NCBI GenBank assembly: GCA_963575745.1
Contig: CAUYUJ010009535.1
Location: 36,001-100,000 of the forward strand
DNA length: 64,000 nt
DNA from: Prorocentrum cordatum
Lineage: Eukaryota; Sar; Dinophyceae; Prorocentrales; Prorocentraceae
Direction: 5' to 3'
The position numbers were made by a program, and so were the translations under genes. A model generated the notes under the pieces. The model saw only the letters and a list, made by a program, of their open reading frames with translations. It did no database searches and was not told the DNA's origin. This document shows positions 56,041 to 64,000 of this stretch, one piece after another; the stretch's first letter is position 1; each line of letters starts with the position of its first letter.

Positions 56041-56129
56041 TGACCGCGCGAGGGGGGGGAGGCCCAAACAAGATTTTGAGCGTCTCCTGGGCGCGTTGTC
56101 TGAATTGCTGGGGGGGCTCGAAATCGACA

Positions 56130-56440
56130 CCCCTCAGCAGATCCGCGGGGTCAGGGTCCAAAAACACAGGGGATTTGCCACATTTCTGAAATTCGGTGCC
56201 ACCCCTCACGCAGATCCGCGGGGTCAGGGTCCAAAAACACAAGGGATTTGCCACATTTCTGAAATTCGGTGCCACCCCTCACGCAGATCCGCGGGGTCAG
56301 GGTCCAAAAACACAAGGGATTTGCCACATTTCTGAAATTCGGTGCCACCCCTCACGCAGATCCGCGGGGTCAGGGTCCAAAAACACAGGGGATTTGCCAC
56401 ATTTCTGAAATTCGGTGCCACCCTTCACGCACATCCATCG
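56130..56440 (+). repeat. 73-bp tandem repeat, four near-identical copies
   Basis: GCAGATCCGCGGGGTCAGGG recurs at 56137, 56210, 56283 and 56356. Copies differ by only a few bases, so the expansion is recent. 73 is not a multiple of three. Confidence 0.95.
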
Positions 56441-56442
56441 CA

Positions 56443-56555
56443 AGGCGTGGTAACCCAAACTGCGAGAACTCCCTCGGCCCTTTAATCGCAAGGTGTGGTA
56501 ACCAAGCCCGTAAACCATACACGTCTTACCAATCGCCAGGTGTGGTAACCCCTCT
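56443..56555 (+). repeat. ATCGCAAGGTGTGGTAACC repeat, three copies
   Basis: Copies begin near 56448, 56486 and 56531, adjacent to the 73-bp array. Confidence 0.85.
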
Positions 56556-56829
56556 TGTGATCAGTTGGTTTTGCTGATTGCGAATCGGCTTCGCATGAAG
56601 TTTCGATACTGCTTCACGACAGCGCCAAGGCCTCATGACTTAGCTCTTCCATGGCCCATTCTCCGAGAGAGGGGGCCGGCGGCAGGGGGCGAAGCCCTTA
56701 CGGATAAAATAAAAACATCCGACACCAATCAACATTCGCACCTTTCCTCCTCGTCCTGGTCCTCCTCCTTCCCAACCCCTCCTCCACGAAAAAAAAACTC
56801 GGTCGCACCACCAGACGTGTAATCAACGC

Positions 56830-57085
56830 TGGCACTGCGTTTCGCCTGAGACGTCTTTACAGCTTCCGATATTGAAGCCAGAAAGGTCCAACACTCATAC
56901 GCGACACCGCTTGGCACTCGCCTTGGCGCCGCACGCACACACACACACACACAAGCACACACACACACATTCGTATATGAACAGAACATCAAACACTTTC
57001 AGGGATGGAGGGCGGCTGGTTTAGAACGTGAGCTCTCACCTAAGCGCGGCACAACCTCGTCTCGGGCAGCTCCAACTCGTTACAT
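56830..57085. repeat. Sequence related to 63550-63890
   Basis: GCGTTTCGCCTGAGAC, a C/A repeat, then GGGATGGAGGGCGGC and GTGAGCTCTCACCTAAGCGC, GGCACAAC parallel the order at 63.55-63.9 kb. (CA)n lies at 56935-56970. Confidence 0.55.
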
Positions 57086-58060
57086 TGATGCAGTGTGGCT
57101 CCTTTACAACAATGGCGTTCGTCCTTTTCGGGAGGGAGGGAGGAGGTACAAGTGAGGAGGAGGGAGGATAGGGAGAAATCTCTCTCTCTATATATATAAA
57201 GAGAGGGGAAGAGAGAGAGAGAGAGAGACACACAGATGAGGGGGAGGAGGTGAGATGTCGACGAGAAGGAAGAAGGGAGTCAGAAGATGTCATTGCTTTT
57301 GAATTCGCAACGCGTGGAGCCCATTGTCACCCATCTGCCCCCGAAGTGGGAGACAACGGCCTCTGCTTTGGTGAGCCGTTCGATTCGTGGCCTGTTCCAC
57401 AGGAGATGTTCAGCCGATTTGGCGGCCGCCGACGTGCCTGAAGACAACCGCCCTCGTCCCCGTCGGGTGCTCGATCCTCGGGCTCGCGCTGGGTTCTGGA
57501 GGTCATCCGCTGAAGTTCGGAGATGATTGCTGGCCTTTTCTGCGGTGGGACAGGAGATGTGGCACTCGATCCAGGCGGTGCCGCTGCCGCTACCCTGGCG
57601 TGGCCCGGAGGCTCGCCAGGCGCACCGTGCTTACAGAGCGTGATGCGGAAGGGCACGGTGCTCGCTTTGTGGCGCGTGCAAGGTCCTTTGAAAAAGACAA
57701 AGCAATCTCTTGACCGTTGTCGTTTTGCCGTGTTTGTGTCTGGTCCTGGCGCCGTTTCTTTTCCGATTCCGCCGTTGCTTGACCTGGTTCTGGCTCCAGT
57801 TTTAATCCTGGAGCCGATTATTTTCTCAATGTCGGCGAATCGTTGTTGTTTACTTTTTTCATTCTCAAGCTCGAAACTGCTGAAAACCGTTAAAACAAAA
57901 CTGCCCGTCCGTGTGCAAGAACCACTAAGGGCGCGGCGCGTATGCTAGGAGGCAAGTCCTTGACATCGGAGAGACGTGCCCAGGGCGTCCCACGCCAAGC
58001 CGAAACCGAGCGCTGAAAGACTTCCGCACCCGCTCCCCGCCTGATCGTCCTCATTGGTTA
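57086..58060. other. No gene recognised; (GA)n at 57178-57232
   Basis: Open frames on both strands between 57290 and 57950; none could be assigned. Confidence 0.35.
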
Positions 58061-58062
58061 GA

Positions 58063-58150
58063 GGCCTCCCAGATGGGGTCGGAGGATCGCAAAGCATTGC
58101 CAATGCGTCGCCGATGCATGGGATCTCGTGGTATCTCTAGGATCCCGCAG
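58063..58150. mobile_element. F1 element, one end only
   Basis: AGGCCTCCCAGATGGGGTCG then GAGGATCGC and GCGTCGCCGATGCATGGG; no right end. Confidence 0.65.
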
Positions 58151-58884
58151 ACCTGTTGTGTGACAGCTGAAGGAAGTGACGTTCGCAGGGCGGCCTCGGG
58201 TGACAATTTTGCGCGCGGGGGGCGGCTCGGAACCCGGGGTCGATTCCGCCTTGTGGAGATTCAGTTCGGGGACCTCCTCCGTAGCAGCGGAAAGTGGCAA
58301 GTGGGACAGAGGCGACGGACGATGTCATCCCCCTCGTCCTTCCCGGCTCGACCAGGAATTCTTCGCGGCGGCGGGGACGAGCACGTATGTAAAACGACGG
58401 CGACGACGACGACAAGGGCGAAGCGGTAACAACGACCATAGCGACGGCCACGCCTCCTTAGCAGCGCAACAAAAAGGGGCGCGCGAGGGGGCGGCGCGAG
58501 GAGGGGCGGCCTGCCAAAGGCAGGCCTGCCAAGGCAGGCGGAGGCTTCCGAGCAGGCTCCCGCAGAAGCCCGGCGGGCTTCGAAGCAGCCCCCCCGGCCT
58601 TCTTGGAAGCCCCGCCGCCCCCGGCCTTCTTAGAAGGCCCCGTCGCTCGGACGTCCATTTCCCGTGCACGTGTCGGTGTCGTGCGTGTTTTTTGTTGCTC
58701 CATGGTCCTCGATGGTTCTCGCCGAGACAAAATGCACACGTCCGAGAGATGCCGAGTCCTCAGAAGCCCCGCCGCCCTCTTCGAGAAGGCCACCTCGATC
58801 GCGCCCCCACCCTGTGGGCGCCACCAACCTACGACAGACGCCTAGTGCGCGACGACGACGTTGACGACGACGGCCATCGCGCGA
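58151..58884. other. No gene recognised
   Basis: 58500-58640 repeats GGCAGGCCTGCCAAGGCAGG-like and GAAGCC words, partly palindromic. Confidence 0.35.
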
Positions 58885-59070
58885 CGCGGCCGACGACGAC
58901 CAGGGCGCGGCACAGACGACGACGGCATGCGCGCCGCCGCAGCCCGCCTCTGTCGCCAGGGCGGCAGCTCCAGCAATGCCCACGGCAAGCATGGACTTGC
59001 TGTTAGCCTGGCCGGCGACGAGGAGGCTATCGAGGATCGGGGCTCGAGGAGACGAGTAGGACGCAGAAGA
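58885..59070 (-). CDS. Weak exon candidate next to an F2 element
   Basis: Minus-strand frame ILDSLLVAGQANSKSMLAVG, then IAGAAALATEAGCGGAHAVV, is hydrophobic with G/C third positions and lies directly beside the F2 copy at 59094, which elsewhere marks introns. No family recognised. Confidence 0.3.
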
Positions 59071-59093
59071 AGAAGCAAACTATTGACCGCATA

Positions 59094-59226
59094 ATCATAA
59101 ACTCTGCGAAATCCGTGCGGACTTCTTCGATCGGCGCATGACACCCTTCCCCAGCGCGCAGAACGCCAGGGATGGCGCCAAGGGTGCCCAGCTCAGATCC
59201 GAGAAAGCCGCGCGGAGATTCAAAGA
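59094..59226. mobile_element. F2 foldback element
   Basis: Left ATCCGTGCGGACTTCTTCGA then TCGGCGC; right CAGATCCGAGAAAGCCGCGC then GGAGATTC. Confidence 0.7.
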
Positions 59227-59459
59227 CTTCTGTTTATGGCGGTCATCTCCTTCCAGAGAAGCAGGGGGACTGCTATGATCAATGATTCAGGATCGGCCCT
59301 GCGGGCGACGAGGGAGGGGGGCGGAGAGGATGACGAGGGGGAGCGCTCGCCACGGCGTCCTTCCCTGTTGCTCCTCCCCCTCCATCCTTCAGCCGCGGTC
59401 CTCCTGCATCTAATCCTCCCTCCTTCCTCTTAAGTCCATACCCCAGCCTCATCCATGTC

Positions 59460-59605
59460 ATTCGTCCTTATCCTCCTCGTCCTTCTCCTCCTGCTCCTGT
59501 TCCTGCTCCTATTCCTGCTCCTGCTCCTCCTCTTTCTCCTCGTCCTCCTCCTCCTCCTCGTCCTTCTCGTCCTCCTCGTCCTTTTCCTCCTCCTCATCCT
59601 TCATC
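59460..59605 (+). repeat. (TCC/TGC)n tract
   Basis: CTCCTGCTCCTGTTCCTGCT-type repeats; poly-Leu in translation. Confidence 0.95.
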
Positions 59606-59925
59606 CAACTTATTGCCCCTTCCGTTCCACATCTAAAACGGGGTGTCTAACCTGCGGGCGAAGAGGAGGGTGATGCAGATAATGCGAAGTGGCACAAACC
59701 AAACCTGTCGTAAGATGTCGCACTAGTACCAATAACAATGAAAGTAGCAGTGGCAGCAGTTACTCAACAATATACGAATGTTGTGCAAGTTGCGTCAATA
59801 CTGGTAATGGCGACAGAGGTTGTTCCCAACCGTCCTGTGGTGTTGGGCCCTCGTTTTGAAGAGGCAGCGCCCCGCCTCCACTCCTCACTCCTCCTCCCCC
59901 TCCTCCCTCCTCCCATCGTCAGCAT

Positions 59926-60321
59926 CATCACCACCACCACCACCATCACCATCACCATCACCATCGGCAGCAGCAGCATCATCATCGTCATCAGCATCGT
60001 CATCATCGTCATCTTCATCTTCATCATCATTATCATCATCAGCACCATCAGCAGCAGCAGCCTCCTCCTCCTCCTCCTCCTCCTCATCATCATCCACATC
60101 GGCATCGACATCGGCATCAGCATCAGTATCGGCATCAGCACCATCAGCATCACCACCAGCATCATCATCATCACCATCACCATCACCATCACCATGACCA
60201 GCACTTGCATCAGCTCCAGCACCAGCACCAGCACCAGCACCACCAGCATCAGCATCAGCACCAGCATCAGCATCAGCATCAGCATCAGCAACAGCATCAG
60301 CATCAGCATCAGCAGCATCAC

Positions 60322-60362
<41 letters not shown>

Positions 60363-60363
60363 A

Positions 60364-60448
<85 letters not shown>

Positions 60449-60450
60449 GC
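59926..60450 (+). repeat. (CAT)n/(CAG CAT)n tract, 525 bp
   Basis: CAC, CAT and CAG triplets, ending in about 40 nearly pure CAT units at 60318-60448. Confidence 0.95.
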
Positions 60451-60529
60451 CGTTATTATCCTTGTCATCGCCATCATGCTCGCTTTCATCATCTCGATAA
60501 TAGAGCCCGCACTCGGTTCCACCCTCCAT

Positions 60530-61745
60530 TTCGACGAACCCGTCACACGTTTCGTGGTCCCACAGGGAGCTCCACCGAAGGCCACAGTGGCAGCGCCCGC
60601 ATGCGGCTCCCATCCCCATTTCGGCAAACCTCTCACACGTTTCGTGACCCACTAGGGAGCTCCACCGAGGGCCCCAGTGGCAGCGCCCGCATGCAATTCC
60701 ACCCTCCATTTCGGTACACCCCTCACACGCTTCGTGGCCCCACAGGCAGCCCACCTAAGGCCCCAGTTGCAGCGCTCGCATGCAGTTCCACCCTCCCTTT
60801 CGGTGCAACCCTCACACGTTTCGTGGCCCCCTAGGGAGCTCCACCGAAGGCCCCAGTGGCAGCGCCCGCATGCGGCTCCGTCACTATTTCGGCACACCCC
60901 TCACACGTGTCGGGGCAAAATAGAGAGCTCTCTCCGCTTCAGGACCCATGGGCAGCGCCCGCATGCAGTTGCACTACTTCGGCATTCGCCTCATGCGTGT
61001 CGTGGTCCCATGGGGAGCTCCACCTAAGGCCCCAGTGGCAGCGCCCGCATGCGGTTCCACCCACCATGCCGGCGCAACCATCACACGTTCGTGGCCCCAT
61101 AGGGAGCTTCACCGAAGGCCCCAGTGGCAGCGCCCGCATGCAGTGCCACCCTCCATTTCGGCACAACCCTCACACGCTTCGTGGCTCCAAACTGAGCTTC
61201 ACCGAAGGCCCCAGTGGCAGCGCCCGCATGCAGTTCCAACCCCCAATTTCGGTGCCCCCCCTCACGTTTCGTGGCCTCATAGGGAGCTCAACCGAAGGCC
61301 CCAGTGGCAGCGCCCGCATGCAGTTCCACCCTCCATTTCGGCACACCCTTCAAGCGCTTCGTGGCCCCATAGGGAGCTCCACCGAAGGCTCCAGTAGCAG
61401 CGCACGCATGCAGTTCCACCACCCTCCATTTGGGCATCCCGCTCACACGTTTCGTGGCCCCATATGGAGCTCCACCTAAAGCCCCAGTGGCAGCGCCCGC
61501 ATGCGGTTCCACCCGCTATTTCAGTGCACCTATCACACGTTCGTGGCCCCATTGGACGCCCCACCGCAAGTCCCAGTGGCAGCGGCCGCATGCAATTCCA
61601 CCACCAATTTCGGTGCCCTCCCCTCACGCTTCGTGGCCTCATAGGGAGCTCAACCGAAGGCCCCAGTGGCAGCGCCCGCATGGCGGTCCCGCCACATTTC
61701 GGCACACCCTTCACGCGCTTCGTGGCCCCACATGAAGATCCACCG
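60530..61745 (+). repeat. ~90-bp tandem array, about 14 copies
   Basis: GGCAGCGCCCGCATG recurs at 60589, 60679, 60768, 60858, 60951, 61037, 61126, 61216, 61306, 61396, 61489, 61578 and 61668. Intervals are 86-93, mostly 89 or 90. Each unit also has TTTCGTGGCCCCATAGGGAG and CCACCGAAGGCCCCAGTGGC. Confidence 0.95.
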
Positions 61746-62300
61746 ACCACAATTCTCACATTGACGGTACCCACAACTGCATATGGTTGCGCCCTTCGCC
61801 AGGCACATTTTAATGTTTTGCTACTCATTTCTGGACCTCCTGGGGGTCAAGGGGAGCGGCGATCGAGGAGGGCGAGATGAGGAGAGGATCGAGGATCAAG
61901 GTTTTGTGATCGAGGACGTGGATGCTCAGAGTCTCGATGATCGAGTTCTGCATAATCGACGATGAAAGGTACGGACCCTGCGTTGCATCAAGTCAACGTT
62001 TTGGCCCTTGATAATCAATCACCCTAGGGACCAGGGAGGCCAGGATTGCTGGCCCGAATGATTCTTGTCTGGAAAACACAGAAATCCGCGAACCCCCTTG
62101 GGGCCACCAGTAGATTCCTCGCTCCAAGGTTCAAAGGTTGAGGAACGCGCGACCTTTCTGTTCGTTCGACATAGTCACAAGAGATCTTCTGCCGCAGAAG
62201 GGCGCCATCTTGCCATCCACGGACGACAGCTGAGGGGGCTGACCGCGAATCATAATATGATATCGCCCGACCTCAGCGTGAGTGTCCGGACCACCCTACT
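61746..62300. other. No gene recognised
   Basis: 61850-61960 has GATCGAGGA words. Nothing else is supported. Confidence 0.35.
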
Positions 62301-62307
62301 CGACCAC

Positions 62308-62470
62308 ACGTACGAGTGACTCTACATGCAAGAATCACCTCTGGTGCGCGGCTTGCCAGCCGTTGCGTGCGGTGCAACAATGTCTGCCTGCGTGCGTGGG
62401 CTTGGCCCGGAAGCGCCCCCAGAAAGCCGCGCACCAAAGGTCACTCCGGCGAAGGGCCACCCTTGCGCGC
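62308..62470. mobile_element. F6 foldback element, copy 2
   Basis: Left GAGTGACTCTACATGC...CCTCTGGTGCGCGGCTTGCC, right AAAGCCGCGCACCAAAGGTC then ACTCCGGCG; inverted over GGTGCGCGGCTT. Confidence 0.65.
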
Positions 62471-62586
62471 AGCAACTGACACGGCGAATCGGCACCGAAA
62501 CTCGCTGAAGGACCGAAACTCGGCAGAGGGCTGGGGTCCGCCGGGTCCGCGGTGCGGTGCGGCCCCCCGCGACCCCGAGCCCTCAG

Positions 62587-62762
62587 GTGGCGACATCAGA
62601 GCCCTACCCCCACCAACCATCGATTCTCCTCAATCGATGGGAGGCGGGGGTGGGGCTCGGATTCTCTAACGTGCTCGACGAGTTCCCAGCCCTGCCCCCG
62701 CCACCGATCGAGTTGCCTGAATCGTGGAACGGGGAGGGTGGGGTTCGGACTTCGCCGCCGAG
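62587..62762. mobile_element. F4 foldback element, copy 2
   Basis: GGTGGCGACATCAGAGCCCT at the left, GGGTTCGGACTTCGCCGCC near the right; shares ACCCCCACCAACCAT with the copy at 4482-4662. Confidence 0.65.
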
Positions 62763-62913
62763 CCCTGGCACTGGCGTCGGTGATCCAAGGATGAGGTCCA
62801 GAGGGATGGGGTCCTGAGGACGAAGTGCCCCAAACAACGCAGATCCGCCCTCAGATCCCTTCCTGTCCTGAGGTCCCGTCCTTCAGGACCCAATCTTTGA
62901 GCCACCGATCTGT

Positions 62914-63108
62914 CGGGGGCGGCCAAGAGCGGGGTGTCCAAGAGGGGGGGGCGCAAATCATGGCCGGCGGCATGTGCGCAGCCCAGGGGGGGGGGGGGGC
63001 AGGGACGCAATGAGATAAGAAGAGGCGCCATGAAATCGGGGGAAATATCATGGCCCCAGCCATGATATCCACCCCCCCCAGCCATCGCCCCCCTCTTTGC
63101 CGCCCCCG
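62914..63108. mobile_element. F3 foldback element, copy 2
   Basis: CGGGGGCGGCCAAGAGCGGG at the left, CCCCCCTCTTTGCCGCCCCC then CG at the right; AAATATCATGGCCCCAGCCA then TGATATCC inside. Confidence 0.85.
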
Positions 63109-63124
63109 AGTCTGGCGGGCAGGG

Positions 63125-63250
63125 GGCGGAACGGCCTCCGACTCGGCGGAGAGCTTGTCCGCGGCCTGCTCGCGCGGGGCGCGCGCCGCGCCAGGCGGCC
63201 GAGAACGACGCTGGAGGCGCCCCCGCTTGCAGGCGCCCCGCGAGGGAGCG
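63125..63250 (-). CDS. Weak exon candidate beside an F3 element
   Basis: Minus-strand frame AREQAADKLSAESEAVPPPA-like (APREQAADKLSAESEAVPPP) has coding-like codon use and ends at the F3 copy. No family recognised. Confidence 0.25.
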
Positions 63251-63289
63251 CTCGCCCCTCCCGTGGGCCCCCCCGCCCCCCTCGGGGGC

Positions 63290-63545
63290 ACGGGCGGGGG
63301 GAGGAGCGGGGAGGAGGGAGGGTGCCGAGAGGAGGGGAGGAGGGGGGGGAAGAGGGGGAAGAGGGGGCAGAGGATGGGAGAAGGGCAGGAGGTGAGAGGG
63401 CCAGGGAGGGGCGAACGAGCACAGGAGGGCCGGAGCCAGTCCTCGCCCGGTCCGCCTGCTCCCCAGCCATCTCCCCCTCACCCTCCTCCTCTGACACCGC
63501 CTCCTCCTGCGCCGTGCCACACCCCCAGACGTATCGGCAGGGTGG
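63290..63545. other. Purine-rich then pyrimidine-rich spacer
   Basis: GGGAGG- and GAGGGGG-rich plus strand at 63295-63420, then CTCCTCC-rich at 63470-63510. No gene. Confidence 0.5.
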
Positions 63546-63559
63546 CCCGGGCGTTTCGC

Positions 63560-63890
63560 CTGAGACTTCCTGGCTGCTTCTGAACCTGAAGCTTCAAAGT
63601 TTCAATACTTGCGCGCATGAAAGGGGGGCCAGAGTGGGGCTCTCGCTCTGGCGCCGCGCACAGTATCGTTCTAAGTCTGCAGCAGTCGCAAGGACGGAAC
63701 ACAAGTCATTTTCAGAATGGGGCTCCCGCCTCAGCGCCGCACACATTCCATCTAAATGCTCGCAACAACTTGAAGGATGGAGGGGTACAGTTTTCATAAA
63801 TGGGCTCTCGCCCTAGCGCTGCACAAATTCGTGCTCAACGTGTGCAACGAATTCAAAGACGGAGGACCGTTAGACGGATGGGGGCGCTCC
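63560..63890 (+). repeat. ~84-bp tandem repeat, three to four copies
   Basis: GGGCTCTCGCTCTGGCGCCG (63634), GGGCTCCCGCCTCAGCGCCG (63718) and GGGCTCTCGCCCTAGCGCTG (63801), with GACGGA and AAGTTT words between. A related stretch is at 56.8-57.1 kb. Confidence 0.8.
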
Positions 63891-64000
63891 CTTCTCAAAA
63901 CATGGCTTCTAGTCTGACGCGGGTGAAAACGTAGACACACAAAGCTTGAACACGTGTGACAGCTGCACGGGCAGAGGGCGTTACAGTTAGAATGAGGTTA

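Noticed and set aside
56151-56421. Repeated zinc-like peptide on the minus strand (FQKCGKS)
   Set aside because: The 73-bp period shifts frame in every copy, so a repeated protein cannot be read.
57250-57950. Possible gene on either strand
   Set aside because: Frames are open on both strands but none shows a motif, and no splice pattern emerged.
59885-60754. Minus-strand 289-codon frame with Cys-rich and Asp-rich parts
   Set aside because: It is the translation of a (CAT)n tract plus the 90-bp array; the frame ends because unit lengths vary. No evidence of a gene.

Overview
The window looks like nuclear DNA of a dinoflagellate with a GC-rich, repeat-packed genome (a Prorocentrum-like genome would fit; the species is not determined). 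The reasons are: a multi-exon gene whose introns need GA or GC donors as well as GT; degenerate Copia and LINE remnants of the kind common in dinoflagellates; no compact operons; and most of the sequence in minisatellites, trinucleotide runs and small foldback elements. No rRNA, tRNA, CRISPR array, spliced-leader gene or bacterial-type operon was recognised.

Layout. 1-3290 (-): broken Ty1/Copia-type element (gag with CCCH fingers, protease, integrase; RT would lie beyond the left edge). 3223-8047 (-): the one well supported cellular gene, a 3'(2'),5'-bisphosphate nucleotidase of the HAL2/SAL1/BPNT family in about eleven exons. 8.25-8.83 kb (-): tail of a LINE. 9.2-10.2 kb (-): C2-domain exon and an Ala-rich exon candidate, perhaps upstream exons of the same transcription unit. 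11-30 kb: minisatellites, an inverted pair of 13-bp-motif arrays, a hairpin array, a 479-bp tandem duplication, trinucleotide runs. 30.9-31.8 kb and 35.9-39.6 kb (-): degenerate retroelement-like coding regions. 41.0-41.8 kb (+): degenerate LINE reverse transcriptase. 43.5-45.3 kb: heptanucleotide array flanked by C/G runs. 48.6-50.4 kb: ~150-170-bp tandem array with a foldback element inserted. 51-64 kb: further satellites and foldback elements.

Foldback families defined here from the sequence: F1 (GGCCTCC..ATGGGGTCGGAGTAG ends around repeats of GCATCGCCGATGCATCGG), F2 (TCCGCGCGGA..GGATCGGCGCTGG ends), F3 (CGGGGGCGGC..AAGAGGGG ends with an internal ATATCATGGCC palindrome), F4 (GGCGGCGACATCCGA ends), F5 (CATCGCCGA..GGCGATGAG core) and F6 (AGTGACCTTTGGTGCGCGGC ends). 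Six introns of the nucleotidase gene contain a copy of F1, F2, F4 or F5, often filling the intron, and the exon-intron junctions carry short direct repeats. This is the pattern expected of introners (transposon-derived introns), and it is the most interesting signal in the window.
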